Assembly: GCF_029223585.1 (NCBI RefSeq)
Contig: NZ_CP119423.1
Span: 2,914,001-2,978,000 of the forward strand
Source: Photobacterium sp. DA100
GTDB lineage: Bacteria; Pseudomonadota; Gammaproteobacteria; Enterobacterales; Vibrionaceae
DNA: 64,000 nucleotides
Direction: 5' to 3'
Shown here: positions 43,963 to 54,560 of the stretch, one piece after another
Numbering within the stretch: the stretch's first letter is position 1
Layout: each line of letters opens with the position of its first letter
Position numbers and translations under genes: made by a program
Notes under the pieces: generated by a model
Databases searched by the model: none
Told to the model about the DNA's origin: nothing
What the model saw: the letters and a program-made list of their open reading frames with translations, nothing else

Positions 43963-45285
43963 CTATTGGCCGCTAAGCACGGCGCGCAACATGTTCACAC
44001 ACATCTCGTAAGGCACCGCTTCTTTCATTGACTGCTGCAGATAGCCGTCCAACCTCGGTTTGAGGGCAAATGACTGATCAATGGCCTGATCGGTACCTGG
44101 CTTGTAGGCACCGATAGACACCAGGTCCTGGTTCTTGCGGCAAATCGACAGCACCTGCCTCACCGCCTTGGACATCATCATATGCTCCTCGCTGACAATC
44201 GCCGGCATGACACGGCTCACCGAGCGCTCGACATCAATGGCCGGATAGTGGCCCGCATCGGCAAGCTCGCGTGAGAGTACGATGTGGCCGTCCAATATCG
44301 CCCGTGACGCATCGGCAATCGGATCCTGCAGGTCGTCCCCCTCGGTCAGTACGGTGAAAAAGGCGGTAATCGAGCCCTGATGCTCACCGCCGTTACCGGC
44401 CCGCTCCACCAAGGCGGGCAACTTGGCAAATACCGAGGGCGGATAGCCCTTGGTTGCCGGCGGCTCACCGACAGAAAGTGCGATCTCCCGCTGCGCCTGA
44501 GCAAAGCGGGTTAGCGAATCCATCAGCAGCAGGACATCCAGCCCCTGGTCACGGAAATACTCCGCGATGGTCAGGGCCGTTTGGCACCCCTTAAGGCGCA
44601 TCAGCGGAGAGGCATCGGCCGGTGCGGCAACAACCACCGCCCGCTGCCGGCCTTCGCTGCCGAGGATCTCGTCAATAAATTCTTTAACTTCGCGACCACG
44701 CTCACCAATCAGCCCGACCACTACGACCTGTGCCGTGGTCCCCCGGGTCATCATCCCCAAGGTCACCGACTTGCCCACGCCCGAGCCGGCAAACAGGCCG
44801 ATACGCTGGCCCTTGCCAACGGTCAGCAGGCCGTTAACCGCTTTCAGCCCCACATCCAGCGGCTCCTTGATCGGCTTTCTGGCCAGCGGGTTAATCGGCT
44901 CGGCATTGAACGCCGCCCGCTCGCCGGTAAAAATATCACCAAGGCCATCAAGGGGGTTACCAACGCCATCAATCACCCGGCCGAGCAGCTCCATGCCCAC
45001 CGGGATCCCGCCCGCTTCGGTAAGCGGCGTGACCCTCGCACCGGGCATCACACCGGTCAGTTGCTCGCTGGGCATCAAGAATAGGGTTTCGCCGGAAAAG
45101 CCAACCACTTCGGCTTCCATCTCGCCGGTCAGGGTTTCCACCTTGCACAGACTGCCGACAGGTGCCCGGCAGCCGACCGCTTCCAGGGTCAAGCCAACCA
45201 CCCGCACCAAGCGGCCGGATGCGACCGGCCGACAGGCGGTATTGGCAGTTTGATAACGGGATAGGCGTTCAGCCAGACTGGCCAT
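43963..45285 (-). CDS. fliI: Flagellar export ATPase FliI
   Basis: 440 residues from the ATG at 45285, which shares its A with the fliH TGA; a GTG one codon earlier is an alternative. F1-beta-like ATPase with P-loop [15 protein letters not shown], Walker [26 protein letters not shown], and the family sequence [20 protein letters not shown]. It powers delivery of export substrates to the FlhA/FlhB gate. Confidence 0.97.
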   Translation of the reverse strand: MASLAERLSRYQTANTACRPVASGRLVRVVGLTLEAVGCRAPVGSLCKVETLTGEMEAEVVGFSGETLFLMPSEQLTGVMPGARVTPLTEAGGIPVGMELLGRVIDGVGNPLDGLGDIFTGERAAFNAEPINPLARKPIKEPLDVGLKAVNGLLTVGKGQRIGLFAGSGVGKSVTLGMMTRGTTAQVVVVGLIGERGREVKEFIDEILGSEGRQRAVVVAAPADASPLMRLKGCQTALTIAEYFRDQGLDVLLLMDSLTRFAQAQREIALSVGEPPATKGYPPSVFAKLPALVERAGNGGEHQGSITAFFTVLTEGDDLQDPIADASRAILDGHIVLSRELADAGHYPAIDVERSVSRVMPAIVSEEHMMMSKAVRQVLSICRKNQDLVSIGAYKPGTDQAIDQSFALKPRLDGYLQQSMKEAVPYEMCVNMLRAVLSGQ

Positions 45286-46124
45286 CACCCTTCCCCGTGC
45301 TCGTTATTAGGCAAAGGTTGAGGCTGGTTGTTGAGGCCGACAAATTGCTCAAGCTGATGCCGCAAGCGGTTTTCCATCTGGTAGTCGACGGTCGAATTGC
45401 CAGATGCCACGAACAGGTCACCGCGATTCATTGCCGGCTCGGCCTGCAGTGTCCAGTGGCGTTCAGCCAAACTCTCGGCACCATAGGCTTGTTTGATAAT
45501 GTCCAGATCGTCTGGGTGCAGTTGAATGGTCGTCTGCTGGCCTGCCATCGGCAGCGCGGCAATCCCTTCACGCAGGGTTTGCAAAATCACCTGCGGGTTG
45601 GTCTTGAGTTCAACCTGAACCAATTCGCGCGCCAAGCTCGTGGCAAGCTGGACCAACTGCTGCTCAACCGCGCTATCCACTTGCTGGAGCGGGGTTGCCA
45701 GCTTCTCCACCAGTTGGGTCAAATAGCCAACTTGCTCGTCTATTTGCGCCTTGCCCTGTTCCAGCCCCTGCGCCAAGCCCTGAGCCAAACCCTGCTCAAG
45801 CCCTTGCTGCTGGCCTTGTTCCAGCCCTTGCTGTTGGCCTTGCTCAAAGCCCTCACTGTGCCCAGCCGCACGCCCTTCAGCGATACCTTCTTCGTAGGCA
45901 GAGTGACGGATATCATCCAAGTCTGCCGCCGTCAGCGGTGGCAGTTCTGGCTCGTCATCGAGCGGTTCGACTTGCCAGTCGGGATCATAATTAAGGGCAT
46001 TTTCAGCCATCCCCTCATGCTCGGGGGAGTAATCCGGATAGGCCCAGCGCTCAAGCTCTTGGGCCTGATGCTCAGACACTCGCAGGAAACCGCGACGGCG
46101 ATCCATAGGGCGGTCAGAAGACAT
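45285..46124 (-). CDS. fliH: Flagellar export ATPase regulator FliH
   Basis: 279 residues. The middle (about 95-155) is a strongly repetitive GxxxG helix ([20 protein letters not shown] and onward), a known feature of FliH. It is followed by the C-terminal V/A-ATPase E-subunit-like domain ([36 protein letters not shown]), which binds FliI. The N-terminus holds conserved tryptophans. It overlaps fliI. Confidence 0.95.
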   Translation of the reverse strand: MSSDRPMDRRRGFLRVSEHQAQELERWAYPDYSPEHEGMAENALNYDPDWQVEPLDDEPELPPLTAADLDDIRHSAYEEGIAEGRAAGHSEGFEQGQQQGLEQGQQQGLEQGLAQGLAQGLEQGKAQIDEQVGYLTQLVEKLATPLQQVDSAVEQQLVQLATSLARELVQVELKTNPQVILQTLREGIAALPMAGQQTTIQLHPDDLDIIKQAYGAESLAERHWTLQAEPAMNRGDLFVASGNSTVDYQMENRLRHQLEQFVGLNNQPQPLPNNEHGEG

Positions 46125-46174
46125 AGCTGGCCTTTACACATTGCAGTGGTCGCGGGGTAGCGGCGATACCACGG

Positions 46175-47215
46175 TTACAGGAATTCATCCGCTCCGCCTC
46201 CGCTCAGCATCAGCTCGCCGGCATCGGCCAGGCGACGGGCAATCGACAAGATTTCTTTCTGGGCTGATTCCACATCGGCCACACGAATTGGCCCCATCGC
46301 TTCAAGATCGTCCTGCAGCATCTCAGCCGCCCGCTTGGACATGTTGCGCATAATTTTCTCGCGCAGCATATCGTCGGCACCCTTGAGGGCTTTTTGCAGC
46401 AGATCTTGCGGCACATCGCGCAGCAAGGTCTGGATACCGCGGTCGTCCACTTCGGCCAGGTTATCAAAGACAAACATCAGATCTTCAATCTGGGTCGCCA
46501 TATCCTCGTCGTTATCGCGAATTTGATCCATGAGCGCCCCCTCAACATTGTTGTCGAGGTAGTTCATGATTTCGGCAGCCGCTTTCAGGCCACCAATTTT
46601 CGCTGCCTGCGCGCCAGCCTGGCCGGCAAACTGTTTCTCCATGATATCGTTCAGCTCGTGCAGGGCTGCTGGCTGGACTTCCTCGAGGTTGGCAATTCGC
46701 ATCATCAAATCCAAACGGACCCGCTCGGGGAATTGCGCCAGAATTTCGGCCGACTGCTCCGGCTCAAGGTAGGACAGCACGATAGTTTGGATCTGCGGGT
46801 GTTCATTGAGGATGATGCTGGCCACCTGGCGCGGATCCATCCACTTGAGGGAATCCAGGCCACGCGAGCCGCTCCCCATCAGGATCTGATCAACCAGGTT
46901 ATTGGCCTTGTCTTCGCCCAGCGCCGCAATCAGGGTATTGCGAACAAAGTCCTCGCTGCCCATACCAATGCTGGTGTATTTCTGGATATCTTCCAGGAAG
47001 TGGCGATGAACCGCAGACACTTTCTCCTGGTTCAGATCGGCCATTTGCGCCATCACCCCACCCACCCGCTGGACCTGTTTCGGCTCAAGGTGGCGGATAA
47101 TGCTGGCCGCATCCTGCTCGTTGAGGCTCAACAGCAAAATCGCTGCCTTGTCGGCCCCAGTCAGGGTGGAGATATCAAATTTCTTGCCGTCTGTAGTTGC
47201 TACTTCATTAGCCAT
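46175..47215 (-). CDS. fliG: Flagellar motor switch protein FliG
   Basis: 346-residue rotor protein that contacts FliF, FliM and the stators. It contains the middle-domain EHPQ motif (ILNEHPQIQTIVLSYL) and C-terminal torque-helix residues (LPDVPQDLLQKALKGADDMLREKIMRNMSKRAAEMLQDDLE-type sequence). The N-terminal domain starts LTGADKAAILLLSLNEQDAA. It overlaps the fliF end by 8 bp. Confidence 0.97.
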   Translation of the reverse strand: MANEVATTDGKKFDISTLTGADKAAILLLSLNEQDAASIIRHLEPKQVQRVGGVMAQMADLNQEKVSAVHRHFLEDIQKYTSIGMGSEDFVRNTLIAALGEDKANNLVDQILMGSGSRGLDSLKWMDPRQVASIILNEHPQIQTIVLSYLEPEQSAEILAQFPERVRLDLMMRIANLEEVQPAALHELNDIMEKQFAGQAGAQAAKIGGLKAAAEIMNYLDNNVEGALMDQIRDNDEDMATQIEDLMFVFDNLAEVDDRGIQTLLRDVPQDLLQKALKGADDMLREKIMRNMSKRAAEMLQDDLEAMGPIRVADVESAQKEILSIARRLADAGELMLSGGGADEFL

Positions 47216-48959
47216 CTTCAGTTACCCAACTCTTAACAACCTGCGCCGCCAGATCCGGTTCATTCGCAACCAGTGCACGCACGGCTTTGAGCAGATCTTC
47301 GTCTTTATGCAGGTTTGGTAGATCCAAGTTGCTGCTGCTCAGCTCCAGCGTTTCCACGCCATCAAGCTCGCTACCGATCAGGTCAACCGAGTCCTGACCA
47401 CCGACCGGTACCGGCAACCCGTTTTCATCCAGCGGCGTACCATCTGCCGCTTGGTTTGGATAAAGCAACTTGCGCATTGCCGGGCGCACCATCACCACCA
47501 TGATCACCACAATCACCAGCGCCGCGGCAAGCCAACGGACCCAGGTGTTGAAATTCGGATGATCCCAAATCGGCAAGTCGGCCACCATTTGCTCTTCCGG
47601 CACGGCAAACGGTACCGAGATCACTTCCAGCATATCGCCGCGCATTTCAGAAAAACCGACGCCACCTTTGAGCAAGCGGGCAATTTTTGCCAACTCGGCT
47701 TCACTCAGCGCAACCCGGGTGACCTCGCCGGTTTCCGGATTAACAACCTGCTTGTAGTCAATGGCAACCGAGACCGTCTGGCGGTCCACTGTACCGGTTT
47801 GGGCCCGGCGGTGCCTGATGGTGGTATCAAGTTCGTAGTTTCGGGTCGCCTCGCGGTGCACCGAGTTATTCCCGCCAGTGCTGCCCGACTGCAGCTCGGC
47901 CACCTCCTGGGGAATCGCACTGTCTGCCGGCGGCTGGTTGCTGAGCGCCCCCGGGATGCCGGCTACGATGCGGCCATTGTTAATATCTTCTAGGGTGTAT
48001 TCACTGCGGGTCGAGCGCGTCGCCGGATCATACTGCTTGCGGGTCTCTTCCACCGCACTGAAATCCATCGAGACATCCACCTGAGCGGTATAGTTGCCAA
48101 GGCCCAGAACCGGGATCAGGATCGCATCGATTTTCTCGCGCAGTGCTTGCTCCTGCTTGCGCTGAAGCTCATATTCTTTGCGCCGGGCAGTGGCCTGTGG
48201 ATCGGCTGTACCCGAGCTGAGCAGGCGCCCGTGCTGATCGGTCACGGTAACCCGGGTTGGCCTTAGCCCCGGTACCGCGGTGGCGACCATATCAACGATC
48301 GAGTCGACCTCTTGCTGGCCCAGCGACGCCCCGCTGGACAGGGTCAAAAAGACGGTGGCTGAAGCCTCCTGGTTATGGCGGACAAACACACTTTGCTTTG
48401 GCATCGCCAGCAGTACCTGGGCCTGGCGAACCTGGCGGATCTGCTCGATCGCCCGTGCCAACTGCCGCTCACGGCTCAGCTTCAAGCGCTCTTGCTCAAG
48501 GCGCTGCGATACGCCAAACCCCATGTCCTGCAGCAGGATGTCATCGCCCACAGACGCCGTTTGGTTCAGTCCCGCCCGAGTCAGCTCGAGTTTGATGGCC
48601 GAGAAGTTATCGGCTGGCACCCGGATGGTATTGCCATCGAGGGTATAGTTGATTTTTTTCTGGTCAAAGTGATCAAGAATAGGGATAAGCTCTGCGGTTT
48701 CATAGGTACCGAGAGGGCGCATTTCCGGCTCTTTGATCCAAGAAACGACAAGGACAATCAAAGCGACACAAATGGCCACCGACAAAACCAGAACAACCTG
48801 GCGAAGCACATCAAGGTTGCCAAGCATGTTATCGACACGCGAGGCACTCTTCTCTCCGGCATCCGGGTTCTGGAGATCCAGTTCACTATCGGCCATTACC
48901 GCGGTTGACGGAGAATGGCCAGCAACAGCGAGCTCATTGTTAGTTGATGATTCCGACAC
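47208..48959 (-). CDS. fliF: Flagellar MS-ring protein FliF
   Basis: 583-residue ring protein at the base of the flagellum. Two membrane segments, at about 52-73 and 467-487 (LAAALVIVVIMVVMV), enclose the periplasmic YscJ-like and MS-ring domains. The C-terminus (LHKDEDLLKAVRALVANEPDLAAQVVKSWV) binds FliG. The start is taken as the GTG at 48959; an internal ATG at codon 22 (MADSELDLQNPD) is an alternative. Confidence 0.95.
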   Translation of the reverse strand: MSESSTNNELAVAGHSPSTAVMADSELDLQNPDAGEKSASRVDNMLGNLDVLRQVVLVLSVAICVALIVLVVSWIKEPEMRPLGTYETAELIPILDHFDQKKINYTLDGNTIRVPADNFSAIKLELTRAGLNQTASVGDDILLQDMGFGVSQRLEQERLKLSRERQLARAIEQIRQVRQAQVLLAMPKQSVFVRHNQEASATVFLTLSSGASLGQQEVDSIVDMVATAVPGLRPTRVTVTDQHGRLLSSGTADPQATARRKEYELQRKQEQALREKIDAILIPVLGLGNYTAQVDVSMDFSAVEETRKQYDPATRSTRSEYTLEDINNGRIVAGIPGALSNQPPADSAIPQEVAELQSGSTGGNNSVHREATRNYELDTTIRHRRAQTGTVDRQTVSVAIDYKQVVNPETGEVTRVALSEAELAKIARLLKGGVGFSEMRGDMLEVISVPFAVPEEQMVADLPIWDHPNFNTWVRWLAAALVIVVIMVVMVRPAMRKLLYPNQAADGTPLDENGLPVPVGGQDSVDLIGSELDGVETLELSSSNLDLPNLHKDEDLLKAVRALVANEPDLAAQVVKSWVTEDG

Positions 48960-48989
48960 GTACTATTTTCCTACATTATCCAGTCGAAA

Positions 48990-49301
48990 TTAAACCGGCA
49001 TATTCATGAGCTCTTTGTACGCTTCGACCATTTTATTGCGCACCTGAACCGTTGCTTCGAAGGCAACGCTCGACTTGTTTCGCGCGATCATGACATCAGA
49101 CAGGGAAACACTGCGGTCCCCTTGGTCAAAGCGTGTCGCTAGCTCACTGGATTGTGATTGGAGTTGGTTGACACCTTTAATGGCATCGCCCAGCATCGCC
49201 CCGAAATCTGCACTGACCTGCTGCCCTGTTGCCGGGCGGGATGCATTGGTGGCTTCCAGTTTCATCGCCTGCATTTCGGCCTGAAGTCCATTTACTTTCA
49301 T
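48990..49301 (-). CDS. fliE: Flagellar rod-base protein FliE
   Basis: 103-residue rod adaptor connecting the MS ring to the rod. The family sequence FGAMLGDAIKGVNQLQSQSSELATRFDQGDRSVSLSDVMIARNKSSVAFEATVQVRNKMVEAYKELMNMPV is complete. GGGAGAGACAA precedes the ATG at 49301. It begins the fliEFGHIJ block after a 93-bp gap downstream of flrC, in which I did not find a clear sigma54 site. Confidence 0.97.
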   Translation of the reverse strand: MKVNGLQAEMQAMKLEATNASRPATGQQVSADFGAMLGDAIKGVNQLQSQSSELATRFDQGDRSVSLSDVMIARNKSSVAFEATVQVRNKMVEAYKELMNMPV

Positions 49302-49394
49302 TTGTCTCTCCCACCCGTCAAAATAGTGTCAGTCAGATTTCTTTATTAATATGATTACGTTAAGTATGAAGGATTTCGTCCGTCATTGCGGTGG

Positions 49395-50825
49395 TCAAAC
49401 TGGGATATCTATCCCAGCATCACGCATTTTTGCCAATTTATAGCGCAATGTTCTTGGGCTGATGCCAAGTTTTTCTGCGACATCCTTGCGGCGCCCATCG
49501 CAAGCACGAATGGTGTCTAGAATAATCGAAAACTCTTGTTCCCGCAGCTCATTTCCTAACCCATCCGCTGGCATGGCGATTTTGGTCTTATCCGCAACCT
49601 GCTGCTCTGTGGCAATATTTGGCGCAACTGTGTCATCGCTTTCCGAAGGAGAGCCGACAGTCGGCGCGAGCAATGTTTGCAAACCGTCTGCCTGCAACCA
49701 ATCGAGCCCCTCCAGCAAAATATCAGATTCTGCCACCGAGTGGCCCTGGCACAAAATCAGCGCACGCTGAATCACATTATCGAGCTCACGGACATTGCCC
49801 GGCCAGGTATACTGCTTAAGCTTGCCGACCGCCGCAGGGGAGAGTTCGGGCACCGGCTGCCCCTGCTTTGTACAATGGCGTTTCATCAAATACTGGGCCA
49901 GCGGCTCGATATCACCCGGGCGTTCGGCCAGGGCCGGCCACATCAACGGAAAAACATTGAGGCGGTAATACAAGTCCTCGCGGAAATGGCCCTTGGCCAC
50001 ATAGTCTTTGAGATCCCGGTTACTGGTTGCCAGTACCCGGACATCCAGCTTGATACTCTTGCGGCTCCCCAAGCGCTCCACCTCACGCTCCTGCAATACC
50101 CGCAGCAGCTTGGCTTGCAAGTTCAAGTCCATTTCGCTGATTTCATCGAGCAAAATGGTCCCGCCCTGTGCCTGTTCAAACTTACCGGGACAGGCCTGTA
50201 CCGCGCCGGTAAATGCCCCTTTCTCGTAGCCGAACAGGGTCGCCTCCAGCATATTCTCCGGAATGGCGGCACAGTTAATGGCGACAAAAGGCCCATCACT
50301 GCGGTTCGAGTTGTGGTGAATATAGCGCGACATCACTTCCTTACCCGAGCCGCTCGGACCAAGTACCATCACACTGGCATTGGTCTTGGCGACTTTCTCG
50401 GCCAACGCCAATAGCTTCAGGGATTTCTCGTCGGCCGCGATCGTCTGGCCACTTTCCGTACTCACCGGTGCATAGCGACTGACCATATTAAGCAGCACTT
50501 CAGGGGCAAACGGCTTGGCCATGTAGTCAATCGCGCCCTCTTTCATCGCCGAGACCGCATCTTCAATGTTGGCATAGGCGGTCATCAGCAATACCGGCAA
50601 CTTCGGCCAGTGCTGCTTGATACTACGAAGCAGGCCCAGCCCATCCATACCGGCCATTTGAACATCCGACACCACGAGATCAACCGTATTGGCTTTGAGC
50701 AGCAACAGCGCCTGCTCGGCACTGTCGGCTTCGAGCGAGTGGTAGCCGGCCAAGGCCAACGTATCAACCAAGGCTTCTCGCAAACCCTCGTCATCCTCGA
50801 CGACTAACACACGGCTTTGGTTCAT
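49395..50825 (-). CDS. flrC: Sigma54-dependent flagellar response regulator FlrC
   Basis: Activator of middle (hook-basal body) flagellar genes with sigma54, phosphorylated by FlrB. It has 476 residues from the ATG at 50825, which overlaps the flrB stop by 4 bp (ATGA); an open frame upstream is spurious. The receiver domain has Asp54 in [12 protein letters not shown]. The AAA+ domain has GPSGSGKE (Walker A) and [14 protein letters not shown] (GAFTGA loop), and a Fis-type helix-turn-helix forms the C-terminus ([22 protein letters not shown]). Confidence 0.96.
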   Translation of the reverse strand: MNQSRVLVVEDDEGLREALVDTLALAGYHSLEADSAEQALLLLKANTVDLVVSDVQMAGMDGLGLLRSIKQHWPKLPVLLMTAYANIEDAVSAMKEGAIDYMAKPFAPEVLLNMVSRYAPVSTESGQTIAADEKSLKLLALAEKVAKTNASVMVLGPSGSGKEVMSRYIHHNSNRSDGPFVAINCAAIPENMLEATLFGYEKGAFTGAVQACPGKFEQAQGGTILLDEISEMDLNLQAKLLRVLQEREVERLGSRKSIKLDVRVLATSNRDLKDYVAKGHFREDLYYRLNVFPLMWPALAERPGDIEPLAQYLMKRHCTKQGQPVPELSPAAVGKLKQYTWPGNVRELDNVIQRALILCQGHSVAESDILLEGLDWLQADGLQTLLAPTVGSPSESDDTVAPNIATEQQVADKTKIAMPADGLGNELREQEFSIILDTIRACDGRRKDVAEKLGISPRTLRYKLAKMRDAGIDIPV

Positions 50826-51931
50826 AGGGTCACTCCTGTCGGATCCAATTGATGTTCGTTTTGTTGTGGCTCTTGGCCCGGCGCGATATTCAGGCTTTCC
50901 GCTTGCGGCACTGACAGGGTAAAGCATGCCCCTTTGCCAAGCTCAGATTCCAGTGTCAGCCTTCCTTTGTGGGCATTGGCAACCATCTGCACCACGGCCA
51001 GCCCGAGCCCCGTTCCCTGTTTGCGGGTGGTATAAAAGGGTTCCAAGATTTTCTTCTGCATTTCCGGCGCAATACCAGGGCCGTTATCCAGTACCGCCAG
51101 ATGGATCCAGTCCCCCTGGGCGATCACCTTGACCGCGACCCGGCACTGCTTGCCAGCCATCTGGATAGCATTGGTGATCAAATTACTGATGGCGCTGGCC
51201 AGCGCATTGGCATTGCCCAGCAAGGTCAGGGATTCGTCATCGCAATCAATACTGAAATCAACCTGGCTATTGATCACCTGCGCTTCAACCATACCGTCGA
51301 GCTCATTGAGCAGGGTCTCCAGGGTAAAGCACTCCACCACCTTGTTGTCGCCGCCCTTGGCAAACAGCAGCATGTCATTGACCTGTTTTTCCAAGTCATG
51401 CAGGCGATCAACCAGCTTGCTCTGGAAGCGCTCACGTATCGGCGGTGTCAGGTTTGGTGCCGCCAGATTGGAGGCGTACAGCATAGCACTGGACAAAGGC
51501 GTCCTGACCTGATGCGCCAAGGACGCGACCATCTTGCCGAGCGAAGACAGGCGCTGCATCTCGCTGACCCGGGACTGCAACAAACGGGTCTCTGTCATAT
51601 CGGTGATAAAAATCAATTGGCCGCTGTTGGACGCAGAAATCGCCAACCTTACCCTGCGGCCATTTTTCAATGAAATCTCATGGCCATCATCGTCACGGGG
51701 TGAGAAAGCGCGCTGAATCACATCAACCCAACGCTGATCCTGTAGCGGCTCGCCGAGCAGTCGGATGGCTTCAGGGTTGGCCTCACGGACAATGCCACCA
51801 GAATCCAAGAAGATCACCCCGGAAGGCATGACCTCCAGCATCTGCTGGTAGCGACTGACCTGTTGTGACAATGTGCCCAAAGCAGAACTTGTACTGTGCG
51901 GGGTGCTCTGAGCCGGCTGATTATCATCCAT
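50822..51931 (-). CDS. flrB: Flagellar sensor histidine kinase FlrB
   Basis: Cytoplasmic kinase that phosphorylates FlrC. It has 369 residues and no membrane segment. A PAS domain spans about 30-115, His140 is the phospho-acceptor in SLAHQVRTPLSSAML, and the ATPase boxes are NLITNAIQMA, DNGPGI and GTGLGLAVVQMV. A sigma54-type promoter lies about 100 bp upstream, consistent with FlrA control of flrBC as in V. cholerae. Confidence 0.96.
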   Translation of the reverse strand: MDDNQPAQSTPHSTSSALGTLSQQVSRYQQMLEVMPSGVIFLDSGGIVREANPEAIRLLGEPLQDQRWVDVIQRAFSPRDDDGHEISLKNGRRVRLAISASNSGQLIFITDMTETRLLQSRVSEMQRLSSLGKMVASLAHQVRTPLSSAMLYASNLAAPNLTPPIRERFQSKLVDRLHDLEKQVNDMLLFAKGGDNKVVECFTLETLLNELDGMVEAQVINSQVDFSIDCDDESLTLLGNANALASAISNLITNAIQMAGKQCRVAVKVIAQGDWIHLAVLDNGPGIAPEMQKKILEPFYTTRKQGTGLGLAVVQMVANAHKGRLTLESELGKGACFTLSVPQAESLNIAPGQEPQQNEHQLDPTGVTL

Positions 51932-52030
51932 GGAAAACCTAAAACTAAAATTGGGCTTATCACGACGCGTAAAGCAAAATGGTATGTTCGGTACTGAACA
52001 CCCAGCGATACACTGTCAAAAAACGAGTAA

Positions 52031-52046
52031 TGCATGAATAGTGCCA
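52031..52046 (-). promoter_or_regulatory. Sigma54 promoter upstream of flrBC
   Basis: Minus-strand TGGCACTATTCATGCA matches TGGCACGNNNNTTGCW at all positions but two, with correct GG-N10-GC spacing. It lies between the flrA terminator and flrB, where the FlrA-dependent promoter is expected. Confidence 0.85.
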
Positions 52047-52091
52047 AAATTATATCTTTATTATCAGCACTTTATCTACAAGAAGGGATAT

Positions 52092-52116
52092 AAAAAGGCG
52101 CCAATATATTGGCGCC
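52092..52116 (-). terminator. Intrinsic terminator after flrA
   Basis: The 20-bp perfect palindrome GGCGCCAATATATTGGCGCC is followed by TTTTT on the minus strand, 21 bp after the flrA stop. It separates flrA from the flrBC transcript. Confidence 0.93.
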
Positions 52117-52137
52117 AGAAAGAAGATAGTGTTTTGA

Positions 52138-53577
52138 CTAGCGACTTAAGCCATATTTGCGCATTTTTTCAACCAGTGTGGTTCGGCGCATACCCAGCAT
52201 ATCTGCGGCTCGGGCCACGACTCCACCTTGCGCCTCCAGTGCCTGGCTGATCATGTCTACTTCCAGCTCGGCCAGCATTTCCTTCAAGTTCACCCCTTCA
52301 GGCGGCAAATCACTGTGACTCTGTGTATTGTCGAGTTCCGATGCTTGGCTGCTGAACATATCGGCCAAGGCCAATCTTTCATGATCATCAACCGACATAA
52401 AGCTCTCTTCCGGCTGGAATTCAGGGAACTGGCTATAGCGGTACTTCATCGGCAGGTGGCTGATATCCACCATTTCGCCCGGATAAAGAATGATCAAACG
52501 CTCAACCAAGTTCGCCAACTCCCGGATATTGCCCGGCCAGTCGTGCTCCATCAACGAGGTCACGGCTCGCGGGGTAAAGTGGATCGGTTTTGCGCCCTGG
52601 GCTTCCATCCGCGCCAACAGCTCCTGCAGCAACAATGGAATATCTTCCATTCGCTCGCGCAGTGCCGGCATCTCGATTGGGAACACATTCAACCGGTAGT
52701 AGAGATCCTCGCGGAACTTCTCTTCGGCAATCATCGATTCAAGATCGCGGTGCGTCGCCGCCACGATGCGTACATCGGCTTTGATGGTCTCGCTGCCACC
52801 CACACGCTCGAAGCAACGCTCCTGCAGCACACGCAGCAGCTTCACCTGCATCGACATAGGCATATCGCCAATCTCGTCAAGGAACAGGGTGCCGCCTTCA
52901 GCCAGCTCAAAACGGCCCTTACGCGCCGATACCGCACCGGTAAACGCGCCTTTCTCATGGCCGAACAATTCGCTTTCCAACAAGTCCGGCGGGATTGCGC
53001 CACAGTTGACCGGAACAAACGGCCCTTTGCCGCGCGTCGAATGATAATGGATATTGCGCGCAACCACTTCTTTGCCGGTACCCGACTCGCCAAAGATCAG
53101 CACACTGGCATCGGTCGCAGCAACCTGCTCCATCAAATGGCGGATCTGGCTGATCGCTTCACTGCGGCCAACCATGCTGCGGAACAGGGTGTTTTTACGG
53201 CCGAAAGTGGGCATCTGGAAAGTTTGCTTGCCCAGGAACTCTTTGCAGTGGCGGAAGGCATCCATCAACTGGCCATAGTGCAATGGCTTATCGAGGTTGC
53301 CTACATAGTTGGACAATGCCGCGAGCTCGTTTTCATGATCGCCCATCGAGATCACCGGGATATGGTGATGGGTACGCAGGAAGTTCAGCAGTGTGCTGAG
53401 TGACTGGCTAGAAGAGATCTTACCGAGTAAACACGCGCCCCACTCTTTTTCCCAGTGCGAACTGTTAACCTCTTGAGACGAATAGGCCTCATATTGCTCA
53501 CCGATAAAGGTAAGGATCACGCTTAAATCATGGCGATGCTGTTGGTCATCATCAATAACGAGGGTATGAACTTGCAT
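52138..53577 (-). CDS. flrA: Flagellar master regulator FlrA
   Basis: Sigma54-dependent activator at the top of the polar flagellar hierarchy; its FleQ-type relatives respond to cyclic di-GMP and FlhG. It has 479 residues. The N-terminal FleQ domain ([20 protein letters not shown] onward) has a degenerate receiver fold. The AAA+ domain has Walker A GESGTGKE and the [15 protein letters not shown] loop, and the C-terminal helix-turn-helix ends [22 protein letters not shown]. It is monocistronic: a terminator follows and a 237-bp AT-rich promoter region precedes. Confidence 0.96.
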   Translation of the reverse strand: MQVHTLVIDDDQQHRHDLSVILTFIGEQYEAYSSQEVNSSHWEKEWGACLLGKISSSQSLSTLLNFLRTHHHIPVISMGDHENELAALSNYVGNLDKPLHYGQLMDAFRHCKEFLGKQTFQMPTFGRKNTLFRSMVGRSEAISQIRHLMEQVAATDASVLIFGESGTGKEVVARNIHYHSTRGKGPFVPVNCGAIPPDLLESELFGHEKGAFTGAVSARKGRFELAEGGTLFLDEIGDMPMSMQVKLLRVLQERCFERVGGSETIKADVRIVAATHRDLESMIAEEKFREDLYYRLNVFPIEMPALRERMEDIPLLLQELLARMEAQGAKPIHFTPRAVTSLMEHDWPGNIRELANLVERLIILYPGEMVDISHLPMKYRYSQFPEFQPEESFMSVDDHERLALADMFSSQASELDNTQSHSDLPPEGVNLKEMLAELEVDMISQALEAQGGVVARAADMLGMRRTTLVEKMRKYGLSR

Positions 53578-53814
53578 AGAAAAGAGTTTGCCTGCCTACT
53601 TAAGAGTTATTTCGTGCTGGCATTATCGACATTCATATTAAAAATTATGAAAAGAACTGCGTAATGCGACGAGAAACCACTTCAAATCTAATCTGACCAT
53701 TGTAATTAAAGTACAGAATAAGGCAACCAACGGGGGGCAAAAGCTGTGAAGCTATCCCAATGAAAAGCAAGCTTGAGATAGCTTTGGGGTAAAAAACCCG
53801 GTAAAAAGCAGAGC

Positions 53815-53843
53815 AAAAACTTCACAATAACATTGTGAAGTTT
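53815..53843 (-). terminator. Intrinsic terminator after fliS
   Basis: The 12-bp stem AAACTTCACAAT / ATTGTGAAGTTT with a 3-nt loop is followed by TTTTT on the minus strand. It ends the flaG-fliD-flaI-fliS transcript. Confidence 0.92.
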
Positions 53844-53849
53844 CTCCTA

Positions 53850-54245
53850 TTATTCTGCCAGGTGGTGGTACTCAGCAGGAATTTGCTCCCACGCTGACTT
53901 GATTTCACGCAGTAAATCTACCACCTCGGTGAAGTTGTCCGGCTTGTTATTAGAGCTACCGTCAATAACATGGCGCATCATAAAATCGTACAAACTATCG
54001 AGGTTGGTCGCAATTTCACCGCCATCTTCCATCGATAGGCTGTCGCGCAATGTACCGATGATCGCCAGCGCTTTAGACACTCGCTCCCCTTTCATTGCCA
54101 CATTGCCCATTTCCATTGCCGCCTTGGCCTGGATCAAACGCTCGATGGCACCACCAAGCAGCATCAACACCACACGGTGCGGCGACGCACTGGCCAACTG
54201 AGAATTAACTGACACTTGTTTATATGCCTGAAGTGAACCACGCAT
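53850..54245 (-). CDS. fliS: Flagellin export chaperone FliS
   Basis: 131-residue helical chaperone that binds the flagellin C-terminus. The N-terminal family sequence YKQVSVNSQLASASPHRVVLMLLGGAIERLIQAKAAM is present. It is the last gene of the flaG-fliD-flaI-fliS group; the terminator stem begins 6 bp after its stop. Confidence 0.95.
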   Translation of the reverse strand: MRGSLQAYKQVSVNSQLASASPHRVVLMLLGGAIERLIQAKAAMEMGNVAMKGERVSKALAIIGTLRDSLSMEDGGEIATNLDSLYDFMMRHVIDGSSNNKPDNFTEVVDLLREIKSAWEQIPAEYHHLAE

Positions 54246-54254
54246 AATTCTTTC

Positions 54255-54551
54255 CTATTTATTTTGATACATTTGATAGACAGAGACAGACTTCTTGCCT
54301 TGCTTGGCGGTCAATAACTTCTGTCTAATTCGGGCTTTATTCTGTTCAAGAAGCGCTTTTAGATCGCGGGTCCGCTGCTGGACATCCTCAAAGGTCTCCC
54401 GGCTCAGCGTCTCCCGGTCTGCCAGGATCATCTTGACCCGCTCATGCCTTGCCGCAACGAGTTGCTCGAGCTGCTCGGGAAAATCATCTGGATACTCATC
54501 GAGTGCGAGAAGGGCTTCGATCTGCTTCTCTAAAACGGTTAATTCTTTCAT
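54255..54551 (-). CDS. flaI: FlaI / FliT-like flagellar chaperone
   Basis: 98-residue helical protein between fliD and fliS, the position of flaI in Vibrio and fliT in enterics. It starts MKELTVLEKQIEALLALDEYPDD and continues as a charged helix. A FliT-like role as chaperone for the FliD cap is likely from position and size; sequence conservation is too low to prove it by eye. Confidence 0.8.
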   Translation of the reverse strand: MKELTVLEKQIEALLALDEYPDDFPEQLEQLVAARHERVKMILADRETLSRETFEDVQQRTRDLKALLEQNKARIRQKLLTAKQGKKSVSVYQMYQNK

Positions 54552-54560
54552 GCTTCAACC

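Noticed and set aside
49302..49394. Sigma54 promoter for fliE
   Set aside because: Expected from Vibrio regulation, but I found no GG-N10-GC match in the 93-bp gap. The promoter may lie inside flrC or be too weak to see.
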